Positions 19,624 to 29,110 of a stretch of DNA of 64,000 bases are shown here, in pieces. The DNA is from Vittaforma corneae ATCC 50505 (lineage: Eukaryota > Microsporidia > Nosematidae), in the NCBI RefSeq assembly GCF_000231115.1, contig NW_006889852.1:1-64000 (forward strand). The letters are read 5' to 3'. The notes under the pieces were generated by a model. The model was not told the origin of the DNA. It was given only the letters and a program-made list of their open reading frames with translations, and ran no database searches. A program made the translations under genes and the position numbers. Positions within the stretch are counted from its first letter, which is position 1. Every line of letters starts with the position of its first letter.

Positions 19624-21579
19624 TTATTTGCTTGATCGGAGGTTTGCAATAAATCTCCTGATCTTCTCAGAAATAGCCTCTGGGGTAAAGCCAAAATATC
19701 CAAACACATCCTTATATGGTGCACTCCTTCCAAACATATCCAGCCCTATTTGTAGATCACTGTACTTTGCCCAGCCAAATGTTGACAGTGCTTCGATGCT
19801 GACACGTATGGCCTTTCTATCCAAAATTGTCAGCTTATACTCCTCTGGCTGCTCTTCAAATAGTTCAAGGGACATTATTGATACTACGGATACTCTGTAT
19901 TCTTTTAGATTCTTTTTTACTTCGACAGCAAGCTCCACCTCACTCCCCGTTGCCATCAAAACTATGTCGTGTCCAGGTTCTTTGATGAGATAATATCCAC
20001 CCTTTTCAACACTACTGTATTCGTCAATGTCGCTTGCGTCTCTACTACAGAACTTCTCGTTAGCTTTGCTCGTCCATTCAATCTCGGAGACTTTTTGTCT
20101 AGTTAGAATTATGGCACTTGGACCTTTCTTGTTTAATAGAGCTAGTGCTAGGGCACTTCGTGTTTCCCTGCCATCGCATGGCCGATATGTCGTCAGGTTA
20201 GGCAGCGCCCGCAATGTGGACAGAACCTCGATGGGCTGGTGCGTAGGTCCATCTTCTCCAAGCCCAATACTATCATGTGTAAACACATATATAGTCTTCA
20301 ATCTGTCAAGACACGCCATTCTGATTGACGGCATTCCATATGTTGCAAAGTTCAGGAATGTTCCACATACTGGTGTGAATATGCCATGAGATGCTATTCC
20401 ATTCATCACCCCACACATTGCATGCTCTCTTATTCCATATCGAATATATGAGTTTTCACTAAAATGGTCAGGTGACAGATCATCTGTACCATTTATTTGG
20501 CCTTTAATACTCGGAGTGAGATCTGCACATCCGCAAAGAAGCTGTACATTCGTAGAAACTGTATTTAAAGCATTGCTGAAATGTATTCGCGTGGCAAGCG
20601 TTTCAGACACATAGTCCTGGTTGTATTTAACCCAATACTCTAACTGTCTGTGTTCTTCAACCGACCTAATGATTTCGTTTAATGTTTCCGGAAGGCCATT
20701 CAAGGATGCGGTCTCGTTTGCGTGCCTTCTCATCCTTTCAGCAGCAGTGCGATAGGCAGATACAAGATCTTCTGAAAAGTAGAACTTGTCCTTTGGCATT
20801 CCAAGCTTTTCTTTTAATTTTAGGACATTTTCCGCACCCAGAGGATTTCCATGGCACTTACTGCTGCCCTCAAGCTCGGAGTCTTTTCCGATCCGTGTGT
20901 GAAGAACAACCACCTTAGCTCTGTTGCATTTTATGCTCAAAACCTCTCGGATCTGTTCAGCATCATCTTCAATTTCAAAAACATCAAAATTTAAGCTCTT
21001 AAACCTATCTACAACATTTTCACACATTGAAAGTTTCGTAGAGCCATCAATTGTTGTTTTATTAAAGTCATATATGAACGTAATATTGTCTAGCCCCAGT
21101 TTTGAGCACAGGGAAAATGCTTCCTGTGAGATCCCTTCTTGGTAGCATCCATCGCCAAATATGCAGTAAACCCTGTTGTTTAGTCCATATTTCTGCAGTA
21201 TTTTGGAGCTTATTGCGAACCCCACACTCGATGCTACGCCTTGTCCCAACGGGCCTGTGCTTATTTCAATTCCGCAGTCGTTTCTCTCTGGATGTCCAGG
21301 CGTTTTACTGTTCAACTGTCTGAAATTTAATAATTCTTCGAATGGGAGAAACCCAATTAGATGATTCATAAGGTATTGAATTACACACGCATGTCCATTA
21401 GAAAGAACAAAAATGTCTCTGTGGAGCCACTTGGGGTCGTCAGGATTTAGATGCAGGTACTCAGTATATAAAATGTGAATGAACTGGCTAAGCCCTAAGG
21501 GGGCGCCAGGATGGCCACTTTTAGCTCTTTCTACAATGTCCGCGCAGAGCGTCTTGATATTTTCGACTTCCTTTACCAT
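19624..21579 (-). CDS. Transketolase
   Basis: 651 residues from the internal ATG at 21579 (MVKEVENI), which aligns with the usual transketolase N-terminus. Upstream frame sequence is unlike the family. Typical blocks are present: SGHPGAPLG, the thiamine-diphosphate site beginning GDGCYQEG, the pyrimidine-domain GIREHAMCG, and LGEDGPTHQP. The enzyme transfers two-carbon units between sugar phosphates in the non-oxidative pentose phosphate pathway, linking ribose supply to glycolysis in the cytosol. Length is normal. No CCC motif is visible right before the ATG; two stem-loops lie 80-160 bases upstream. Confidence 0.95.
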   Translation of the reverse strand: MVKEVENIKTLCADIVERAKSGHPGAPLGLSQFIHILYTEYLHLNPDDPKWLHRDIFVLSNGHACVIQYLMNHLIGFLPFEELLNFRQLNSKTPGHPERNDCGIEISTGPLGQGVASSVGFAISSKILQKYGLNNRVYCIFGDGCYQEGISQEAFSLCSKLGLDNITFIYDFNKTTIDGSTKLSMCENVVDRFKSLNFDVFEIEDDAEQIREVLSIKCNRAKVVVLHTRIGKDSELEGSSKCHGNPLGAENVLKLKEKLGMPKDKFYFSEDLVSAYRTAAERMRRHANETASLNGLPETLNEIIRSVEEHRQLEYWVKYNQDYVSETLATRIHFSNALNTVSTNVQLLCGCADLTPSIKGQINGTDDLSPDHFSENSYIRYGIREHAMCGVMNGIASHGIFTPVCGTFLNFATYGMPSIRMACLDRLKTIYVFTHDSIGLGEDGPTHQPIEVLSTLRALPNLTTYRPCDGRETRSALALALLNKKGPSAIILTRQKVSEIEWTSKANEKFCSRDASDIDEYSSVEKGGYYLIKEPGHDIVLMATGSEVELAVEVKKNLKEYRVSVVSIMSLELFEEQPEEYKLTILDRKAIRVSIEALSTFGWAKYSDLQIGLDMFGRSAPYKDVFGYFGFTPEAISEKIRRFIANLRSSK

Positions 21580-21986
21580 ATTGCACAGTCCAAACAAAAA
21601 TTTAAATAGCAAATGTGCATGATACTTATTGGTCACGGCCATGACATGAAACATAATCTGTTACATCGAGAAACTAAAGCTCCTCGATGGTATTAATGTA
21701 ACAGCAGTTGCTTGAAGGCTGCTAATTAAAGCCTTACAAAAGATTAACGCCCTTTATAAAACTTCTACTATCATAGCCTTTAACAGCAAACATGAAGATT
21801 CTAGTAAAAGAGTTAAATCGTGAATTTACTGGTTCGTGTTTCAGCTTTCGAAATGTCTTGCGCATCACAAAACCGATCCATTTAAAAGAAATACATAAGT
21901 ACACTTATCAAATAAGAATGCCAGCAATCTATACACCACAAACCTGCTGATTAATACTCAGATTTGCCTTCCTACGCAAAAACTGT
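21580..21986. other. Intergenic region with two stem-loops
   Basis: About 400 bases between transketolase and a downstream kinase gene. Holds the inverted repeats listed at 21658-21704 and 21715-21735. Otherwise A/T-rich with no gene. Confidence 0.45.
21658..21735. repeat. Pair of adjacent inverted repeats
   Basis: First hairpin: CTGTTACA (21658-21665) pairs with TGTAACAG (21697-21704), continuing directly into TCGAG/CTCGA inside it. Second hairpin: AAGGCT (21715-21720) pairs with AGCCTT (21730-21735). A ten-base hinge separates them. It could be a structured RNA or a regulatory cruciform upstream of transketolase; strand and role are unknown. Confidence 0.45.
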
Positions 21987-23054
21987 TTACATTGAGGTAA
22001 AAAATGGATGGCCAAGGCAGCTTTGGATAGACACTCTTTCATTTGGATCTAGCTTAAGCATCTTGTCGGCTAAATCAGCCGCCTCTTTGCAATGCTGCGA
22101 GAACCTTTCGTGTATACATCGTGTACCCTCTTTCAGTTTGTATTTGCTAAACAGTGGCAGCTTGGCACATCCGGGAAAGGATTCCTCGTGTATACTTCCG
22201 CAGAGTTCAATTATCATGTACAGCTCATCAATGTCAGCATTGGCCTTGAATATTGGCTTTTTGTTGAAGAATTCAAGCAGAATGCATCCAAGAGACCAAA
22301 CATCTGCAGACCTAGAATACGAAGATGACCCCAGGAGAATCTCCGGTGGTCTGTACCACAGTGTGACAACACCTGGCGACATGTCTATCCCATGTATTCT
22401 CGACATTCCAAAGTCACAGATGCAGGCCTCGTACCCAGAAGGTGTGCCTGGGTATTCCTCACCAGATTTCTCCTCGATCCTTGTCCTTTTGAAGCTACTA
22501 TCTTTGCTACCATTGTAACCACCATAGTTCCTATATCCATCAAAGTTCTTATGGTTGTCGATGTATCTGCCATCGCAGCCTCTTGCGGACAAATCGCCCC
22601 TGGAGCGCCGATTTATCAGTATGTTTGCAGTCTTGAGGTCTCTGTGTAAGTATCCACTGCTGTGTATTGACTCAACTCCCTTCAAAATTTGCCAGAATAT
22701 GTGCTTGATCTCTCCCAGTGTAAAGTTTTCAACACCCAGCAACTTGTAAAGATCATATTGGTAGTAGGGGAATATTAAATGTATCACATACGAATTTACC
22801 AGTATTTTGTTTATTTTCAGGACATATTTGCTGTGGATTGCTCTCAAAGCCTTTATTTCCCTCAGTGTTGTAATATGGAGAGCATCGCTGTTTGAGTATG
22901 TAAATTTCTTCACAGCGAAGGTCTTTCCGTCACGATCCATCTTGTAGACTTTTCCAAATGTTCCAGAGCCTACTTCGTCGATGTCCCTAATGGGATAGTT
23001 GCATACTGTTATCCTTCTGTTGCAGCTATCGTCTCCTCTTCTTTGGATGACCAT
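21987..23054 (-). CDS. CDK-family kinase of the transcriptional (CDK9/CDK12, Bur1/Ctk1) type
   Basis: 355 residues from the ATG at 23054; further upstream the frame only offers TTG. Catalytic features are intact: GSGTFGKVY glycine loop, AVKKF lysine, cyclin-binding helix ITTLREIKAL (the PITALRE position of CDK9), HRDLKTANIL catalytic loop, DFG, and VVTLWYRPPE activation-segment end. About 58 extra residues, rich in Gly, Tyr, Asn and Arg, are inserted between the catalytic loop and DFG (roughly 22420-22600). Transcriptional CDKs phosphorylate the RNA polymerase II C-terminal domain. The gene starts 50 bases from the assembly gap, so its promoter is incompletely known. Confidence 0.85.
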   Translation of the reverse strand: MVIQRRGDDSCNRRITVCNYPIRDIDEVGSGTFGKVYKMDRDGKTFAVKKFTYSNSDALHITTLREIKALRAIHSKYVLKINKILVNSYVIHLIFPYYQYDLYKLLGVENFTLGEIKHIFWQILKGVESIHSSGYLHRDLKTANILINRRSRGDLSARGCDGRYIDNHKNFDGYRNYGGYNGSKDSSFKRTRIEEKSGEEYPGTPSGYEACICDFGMSRIHGIDMSPGVVTLWYRPPEILLGSSSYSRSADVWSLGCILLEFFNKKPIFKANADIDELYMIIELCGSIHEESFPGCAKLPLFSKYKLKEGTRCIHERFSQHCKEAADLADKMLKLDPNERVSIQSCLGHPFFTSM

Positions 23055-23105
23055 TTTCCAGAGAGGCAAAAAATCCAACCTGTTCGCTTTGGAATTAGCC
23101 GATGC

Positions 23106-24100
23106 NNNNNNNNNNNNNNNNNNNNNNNNNNNNNNNNNNNNNNNNNNNNNNNNNNNNNNNNNNNNNNNNNNNNNNNNNNNNNNNNNNNNNNNNNNNNNNN
23201 NNNNNNNNNNNNNNNNNNNNNNNNNNNNNNNNNNNNNNNNNNNNNNNNNNNNNNNNNNNNNNNNNNNNNNNNNNNNNNNNNNNNNNNNNNNNNNNNNNNN
23301 NNNNNNNNNNNNNNNNNNNNNNNNNNNNNNNNNNNNNNNNNNNNNNNNNNNNNNNNNNNNNNNNNNNNNNNNNNNNNNNNNNNNNNNNNNNNNNNNNNNN
23401 NNNNNNNNNNNNNNNNNNNNNNNNNNNNNNNNNNNNNNNNNNNNNNNNNNNNNNNNNNNNNNNNNNNNNNNNNNNNNNNNNNNNNNNNNNNNNNNNNNNN
23501 NNNNNNNNNNNNNNNNNNNNNNNNNNNNNNNNNNNNNNNNNNNNNNNNNNNNNNNNNNNNNNNNNNNNNNNNNNNNNNNNNNNNNNNNNNNNNNNNNNNN
23601 NNNNNNNNNNNNNNNNNNNNNNNNNNNNNNNNNNNNNNNNNNNNNNNNNNNNNNNNNNNNNNNNNNNNNNNNNNNNNNNNNNNNNNNNNNNNNNNNNNNN
23701 NNNNNNNNNNNNNNNNNNNNNNNNNNNNNNNNNNNNNNNNNNNNNNNNNNNNNNNNNNNNNNNNNNNNNNNNNNNNNNNNNNNNNNNNNNNNNNNNNNNN
23801 NNNNNNNNNNNNNNNNNNNNNNNNNNNNNNNNNNNNNNNNNNNNNNNNNNNNNNNNNNNNNNNNNNNNNNNNNNNNNNNNNNNNNNNNNNNNNNNNNNNN
23901 NNNNNNNNNNNNNNNNNNNNNNNNNNNNNNNNNNNNNNNNNNNNNNNNNNNNNNNNNNNNNNNNNNNNNNNNNNNNNNNNNNNNNNNNNNNNNNNNNNNN
24001 NNNNNNNNNNNNNNNNNNNNNNNNNNNNNNNNNNNNNNNNNNNNNNNNNNNNNNNNNNNNNNNNNNNNNNNNNNNNNNNNNNNNNNNNNNNNNNNNNNNN
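23106..24100. other. Assembly gap of 995 unknown bases
   Basis: A run of N. Open frames spanning it are artefacts. A gene could be hidden here: the flanks are the divergent CDK and RAD60-like genes. Confidence 0.99.
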
Positions 24101-24269
24101 TTTTTGAATGTACTCTCTGTTTCTCTTGGATATTTCATTTTTATGATAAAACTCTTTTCATGTTATTCATATGATACTGCTCTGAGTATGTAAATGGATG
24201 TTATGTATTCTCTTTGGTTTAATTCTTTAATGTGCTAAATAGTTCTTCAGTGGCCAATCCCATCGTCCG

Positions 24270-25366
24270 ATGATGAAAAGTGACAGTGAATCTGAAGAAT
24301 TGGTAGTTCTTGGAACAATAAAAGGAAAAGAAAAAAGTGACGAAAGCATGAATATTGCTGGCCATGTTTTCTTTGAAAATGATTGTATAGTTTTGGATAG
24401 CAATATGGTAAATACGCCATTGGGGCTGCCAGGAAAGCAGCACAAAAGAGAAAGTACAGATTTTGCAAGCAAAAACGCACAAGTGAATGAAAGTGTTCAA
24501 ATTAATAGTATGGGCTTAAATGCCCAGGTAGGAAATGGCTATTCTAAAAAAACAAAAATAGCGAATGAAATACAGCAGCCAACAGATAATGCATTTACCA
24601 ATGTTGCAATCACCGACAGGATGAAGAGAAACACGCTTTCTCTAAACAGTAAAAAAAGTGCCAAGACAGATTATGCCAGTAAAGTAGAAAACAGTAGTAA
24701 AGCAAAATGCAGAACAATTTTAGAGAGCACTCCTTCTAATGGTAAAACGGAGGCATGCTATGAACCACAAAATAGCGATTCAAGTATAGCAAATGGCACG
24801 TCTGTGCAAAATGACTTCGGTATAATCACCCATAAGGAGAAAGATGACAATAAAAGTAGCGGTTTTTCAACACCTGAAAAGCCCAAATTGCCTATAAGTT
24901 ACAAATACACTGTCAAATTTAGGTCCGGTGCATTTGAAAGGGAATTTTACATGAACGATGATGATCCAGTAGAAATGCTGTACCAGGAGCTGTTCGGTGA
25001 CGACAGTGAAAAGAAGCTCCTCTACGAGGACATGAAGCTCAGTCGGTTTTTACTTGCTGGAGAGTCGGGATTTTTCCCAGGTGTCAACTATGTTTATCTC
25101 CCTGAAAATGAACTTTTTGGCGCTTTGAAAAAGAAGAATATTGTTTTAAAATTCAATGCAGATTCAAACAGCGATGTTGTTGTCCAAGTTGGCGATGATT
25201 CTACGGTTTCTGATATTTTGCAGAGAATTAAAGAATCAAAGGGCATTGATGTCGAAAAAAAAGTATTAATTTTCAATGGAGAGGTCTTCTTGGTGATCAG
25301 GTCTTAGCTTCGATTCTTGAGGATGAATATGCTCTTGATGTTGTTGACTCTAATTTAGTTAGTTGA
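24270..25366 (+). CDS. RAD60/ESC2/NIP45-like protein with two SUMO-like domains, frameshifted
   Basis: About 365 residues if the frame is restored. The ATG pair at 24270 follows TCCCATCGTCCG. A disordered, Asn/Ser/Lys-rich N-terminus of ~200 residues precedes two ubiquitin-like domains in tandem, the first starting near KYTVKFRSG, the second near NIVLKFNAD. This is the layout of Rad60, Esc2 and NIP45, which bind SUMO-pathway enzymes and act in recombination and genome stability. The frame ends early at 25307, but the next frame continues the domain (LLGDQVLASIL) to a stop at 25366, implying one missing base near 25280-25288. Context fits a core gene, so error is more likely than decay. Confidence 0.65.
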
Positions 25367-25592
25367 GGATGTTTGCTTTAGTTGCCACATAAATAAAGCA
25401 TTTATGGTTAATTTATTTGTAAAAGTCTCCACAGAAGCAAGACCAATCTAATTCGAAGTACTAAACAAGGATTTCCAAGCAGACCATCAAGTGAGGAGCT
25501 CTGTGGCATTGAAGACAATAGTGCCACAATATAAAACATATGCGCTTTACACGCCAACTTCAATAGAAATTCTTTTAATTTTGTTCTTTAAA

Positions 25593-26963
25593 TTATTGTA
25601 ATTTATTAATCAAATTAGAAAGTCTTTCGTCTTTCAGATCTATCTGCAGTTTGCCAGAAATATCTCCAATATGCTCAACGGTCTCAAGCAAATCATTGAA
25701 AAATGCTTGATTTAGCAATTGAATGCCTTCCTGCTCTCTAACTGTAAATACAAAATCAAGAATCTCTATCAGGCTGTCTAGAACTATAGATAATCTCCTC
25801 GAAAGCACAAAGCATTGTGCTTGGTACTGCATTTTGCCCCAAAGTATATTCAGTAAGTGGTATGCTCTATATCTTTTGATATATCTTTTATTTGCCTGGG
25901 GGACGGTTACAAAGATCTCAGAGTCGAGGCTATTCCTCGAGGCTTCAAATAGTTTTAAAATTTCTCTAATCTCATCGAGGGCGCTGCAAGCAGCTATTTC
26001 CACGAGCTTAGCCTCGTTGGGTTTTGTTTTGAATTTGAGCTCCTTGCTCTTAAAAGCCATCACGGCCTTGTGGTATTTCAGCAATATTGAATTTATACAG
26101 TCGGTGTTGGAAACATTCTCATGAGTGCTTTTAATGTCGTTGATTGCATTGTCATCGGGCTCAGTATGATAGTCAACAGAATATGAATTAAACGACAAAT
26201 TGAATACAGCTACATACTCGAGAATCGCATAGAAAATATAAAAGACAGCATCATTAATACACAGAATAAGAATGTGGAACACTACTTCGGTAATGGAGTT
26301 GTAAAAGAGCGAAATTCTCAGAGAAAACGTGAGTATTGAAAGGATATTATGAAAAAGACAGAAATATAAGATAAAGCCCACCACAGAAAGTCTAATGCAC
26401 CACTGCATTACGTTTTTTGCATCAACAAGTATTGCGACCAGTTTTGACCTCAAATACGCAAACAGACCTGGTGCCTGGGTGTACACAATCCTAGACTTCA
26501 CAAAACAGTCTAGAAAGGTAAAGAAAGATGAAAATATTGCTGAATTAACCACCGAGAACAGTAGATTTACATGTATTTTGAGTTTTGACAGAGGAAAGAT
26601 GTAAGTTCTATCAAATTTTAACAGGGTTTGTGGTTGGATAAAACAATAGGTGAAAAGGATGTGTGAAGTGAACTCCATGATGAGATTGTTCTTTAGAGTG
26701 AGAGCGTGCTGTCTGTTGAGTATTCTTTGGCCAACCAACAGAATCGAAGCACTGCAGATAAGAAATGTCCGTGTAATGTGCTGGTTGGTGTACCATGGAA
26801 GAAGCGTGTTTACGTTAATACTGGAAATGATAAATGAGAGGATTACAGCTTGTAGTAGTGTAACTATTACAGGTACTGGGCTGCACAATCTTTCGCCAGC
26901 TGAGTCTTTTTTGAGCCCGTAGTGGTCCAATCTGAAGCCCTCTTTTTGCTCTTTTTGGCTCAT
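25593..26963 (-). CDS. NDC1-like nuclear envelope protein (tentative)
   Basis: 456 residues from the ATG at 26963, directly behind CTACCC. About six membrane segments occupy residues ~25-265, followed by a soluble, helical C-terminal half without known motifs. This six-segment N-terminus plus soluble C-terminus is the layout of Ndc1, which anchors nuclear pores and spindle pole bodies in the nuclear envelope. I see no single decisive motif, so the assignment rests on topology and length. Any other polytopic protein with a cytosolic tail remains possible. Confidence 0.4.
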   Translation of the reverse strand: MSQKEQKEGFRLDHYGLKKDSAGERLCSPVPVIVTLLQAVILSFIISSINVNTLLPWYTNQHITRTFLICSASILLVGQRILNRQHALTLKNNLIMEFTSHILFTYCFIQPQTLLKFDRTYIFPLSKLKIHVNLLFSVVNSAIFSSFFTFLDCFVKSRIVYTQAPGLFAYLRSKLVAILVDAKNVMQWCIRLSVVGFILYFCLFHNILSILTFSLRISLFYNSITEVVFHILILCINDAVFYIFYAILEYVAVFNLSFNSYSVDYHTEPDDNAINDIKSTHENVSNTDCINSILLKYHKAVMAFKSKELKFKTKPNEAKLVEIAACSALDEIREILKLFEASRNSLDSEIFVTVPQANKRYIKRYRAYHLLNILWGKMQYQAQCFVLSRRLSIVLDSLIEILDFVFTVREQEGIQLLNQAFFNDLLETVEHIGDISGKLQIDLKDERLSNLINKLQ

Positions 26964-27171
26964 GGGTAGGAGAGTGGAATTGAAGGAAGCTTTTGTAGAT
27001 ACAAAGAAATAGCCAAATAGTAAAGCTTTGGAGATCAAAGAGCCGAAAGAGTAAGTTTAAAGATACTAAAACATATACGAGCTAATTTACCTATTGCCAA
27101 GCTTGTGTAGGCCCAGCTGCAGCCTTGTTTGATTTTACTCTTTGCTTATTTTATCGAAAAATTCTACTCCC

Positions 27172-27235
27172 ATGAGGGATGATGAAACTTTGCCGCCCCA
27201 GACTGAACGGTGATGAGTGCAAATTCTGACTTCAT
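27172..27235 (+). ncRNA. Box C/D snoRNA, predicted guide for the LSU P-loop
   Basis: All elements are present in order. A 6-bp terminal stem: ATGAGG (27172-27177) with CTTCAT (27230-27235), one G-U. Box C ATGATGA (27179-27185). Box D' CTGA (27203-27206). Box C' GTGATGA (27210-27216). Box D CTGA (27226-27229). The guide before D' contains GCCGCCCCAG, complementary to CUGGGGCGG(U) of the LSU P-loop. By the box-D-plus-five rule the target is the second G of GGGG, the conserved methylated position (E. coli G2251; yeast Gm2619, snR67, from memory). The C'-D spacer is only 9 bases, so only the D' guide is likely active. It lies between the NDC1-like and RPN6 genes. Confidence 0.82.
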
Positions 27236-27640
27236 CTTCATATCTACATGTTCCTGGCGTACAGGGCTCCTGAGTTCTGCCGTGCACCCTTAAATTTAGT
27301 TATAAATCATTTTGATAGAATTATGGCCCAGAGCCTTTCACAACATGTGTAAAAATAAGCAATTCCTTTTCCCGTCTTTTTACTGAAAATATTATAACGT
27401 TTCAAGGCACTAGAAAGAAAATATTAGCTATCCAAAACTGGTACTGAATGCTTATATGGGCCAAACGATGGAATCAACATCCTAGCAAAAGCCCATATCA
27501 TCAACAGTCTTGTCACATTTAAAATAGGACGGTACAAATGAGTATTTTGGCATAAATGCAGCCTTCTATTAATTTAAGTGTGTCGGTTTTGTTCTAAATA
27601 CAGAATGAAAACTACAATTGATGCCAAAACTACACTTTTA
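27236..27640. other. Intergenic region downstream of the snoRNA
   Basis: About 400 bases up to the RPN6 stop. No second snoRNA with ordered boxes and no frame of note was found. Confidence 0.4.
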
Positions 27641-28900
27641 TTAGACTTCAGAGAAAAACTCTCTAATAATCTTCAAATTCTTAAATGCAAAATTATCCTC
27701 AGCGTTCTTCAAATCATTCACAATAAGACATTGAGTGTCGTGGTCAAGAATGCCATCAATAGTCTTGTCCAATATCATCATTCTCAGCTTGTTTTCAACA
27801 ACATCTTCGGATAAATGGATCTTATTGGAAATAAATTCAATTTTGACATGCGAATATGGCTCAACGATCTTTAGAATATTCTGGTCTAAAAGAATATTGT
27901 AGAGATGGAAAAGATGGCGGGTTGCATATGCATCGCTCTCCAGAACAACAGCATTGTTTGTCAGAATCTCGCTGTACATGTTCAAATCTCTTTTTTTGCA
28001 ACTTTTAGAAACACTGCATAGCAATTTAATAAACTGGTCGTCCCTAAACGGTGCCGAATGTTTAGAAGACAAGACAGCATTGATGTCATCAAACTTAGAA
28101 AGAAGAATCTTATTAAGAATGATATATCTCAGAGTCACACAGGCATTTTCAGGCACTTTATCCTGTAGAAATCCTTCAAGTGCTTCCATGAAGTATGATA
28201 TGGCAGTGTCAAACGACTTTTCGTCACTGAGATACATGCCATTTAGTAGATCTATCTGTGCCTGAAGCTGGGCAGGGCATGCACTGCTGACTGCTAGTGC
28301 CCTGGCCGACGTCAGCGAGGACTTTGCCCTGCTAAAGTCCTGCAGCTCATAGTAGGCCCTGCTCTCATAGACATACAACGAAATTAAATTAATTTTATCA
28401 TCGTATTTTTTCAACTCCTTCAAAACATGTGAAATGCTTTCAAGACACTCTCTGTACTTCCCCACTGTCAAGTAAAGATTGATTAATTTACACTCCAGAT
28501 CTAATTTTAGCATTTTCTTATCCGAGTAGCATTCGATAAGGCCTTTTAAAAGAACATGGAGATTTTCAAATATTCTAAAATTGGCATCAATTCTAGAGAA
28601 TACTTGTTTCACAATCTTGGTGAGTCTGGCAGTAGAAAGAGAGTCCCAGATGCCAGGGAGATTGGTTAAGAGTGATAAGAGGGTCTGGTAATCGTTATTT
28701 TGGACTAATTCGTCGCACGCCTTTAGAACATACTCTTCCTTTTCCTCATTGGACTGAAAACTTGAAATAGTTCTTTTATCTAGCATTTCTGCTGAAATAT
28801 CATTTGTTGCCTTGCTGGCATTGCTTGAATTCTTGTCCATGTTTAGATCTTCAGCATTTTTGTTTATTCTGTCCTTTTTGGCCCTGGTACTGCTTGCCAT
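27641..28900 (-). CDS. RPN6: Proteasome lid subunit RPN6 (PSMD11)
   Basis: 419 residues. The ATG follows CACACCCC. A charged N-terminus leads to a helical-repeat (TPR-like) body with conserved blocks such as VLKELKKYDDK, ESRAYYEL, ARALAVSSACP and IEPYSHV, then a winged-helix PCI end containing MILDKTIDGILD. These match Rpn6/PSMD11, the lid subunit that braces the 19S regulatory particle against the 20S core. Length is close to yeast Rpn6. The stop TAA overlaps AATAAA. Two stem-loops lie just upstream of the gene (28956-29073). Confidence 0.9.
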   Translation of the reverse strand: MASSTRAKKDRINKNAEDLNMDKNSSNASKATNDISAEMLDKRTISSFQSNEEKEEYVLKACDELVQNNDYQTLLSLLTNLPGIWDSLSTARLTKIVKQVFSRIDANFRIFENLHVLLKGLIECYSDKKMLKLDLECKLINLYLTVGKYRECLESISHVLKELKKYDDKINLISLYVYESRAYYELQDFSRAKSSLTSARALAVSSACPAQLQAQIDLLNGMYLSDEKSFDTAISYFMEALEGFLQDKVPENACVTLRYIILNKILLSKFDDINAVLSSKHSAPFRDDQFIKLLCSVSKSCKKRDLNMYSEILTNNAVVLESDAYATRHLFHLYNILLDQNILKIVEPYSHVKIEFISNKIHLSEDVVENKLRMMILDKTIDGILDHDTQCLIVNDLKNAEDNFAFKNLKIIREFFSEV

Positions 28901-28955
28901 GGGGTGTGGGCAAATCCGAAATAAAGAAGGTAGTATGGCTGGCTAGACCGTAGTT

Positions 28956-29073
28956 TGCCACAGCAGGACCATCATGCAAAGCCAGCAGACATATAGTCCT
29001 GCACGGCAGAATTTATAAAACAGGGTTTAAATGTGTCAGTGACCATAACAGAAGCAGAAGTGGTCAGTTACTG
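28956..29073. repeat. Two consecutive stem-loops upstream of RPN6
   Basis: First: TGCC (28956-28959) with GGCA (29005-29008), a small internal loop, then GCAGGAC (28963-28969) with GTCCTGC (28996-29002). Second: CAGTGACCA (29037-29045) with TGGTC (29061-29065) and ACTG (29070-29073). The hinge contains ATAAAA. The hairpin-hinge-hairpin plan recalls H/ACA RNAs, but no clear terminal ACA placement or pseudouridylation pocket is evident. Confidence 0.35.
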
Positions 29074-29110
29074 GCTGTTCCTTTTCTAACCACACAACAT
29101 CTTTTATCTT

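Noticed and set aside
21580..21654. Longer transketolase start, 25 codons upstream
   Set aside because: The extra sequence has no family similarity; the internal ATG fits the conserved N-terminus.
23106..24100. Frames of ~350 codons through the N gap
   Set aside because: They consist only of unknown residues and are artefacts.
24270..24300. ATGATGA followed by CTGA, resembling box C/D
   Set aside because: It lies inside the start of a coding frame, and no terminal stem or second box pair accompanies it.
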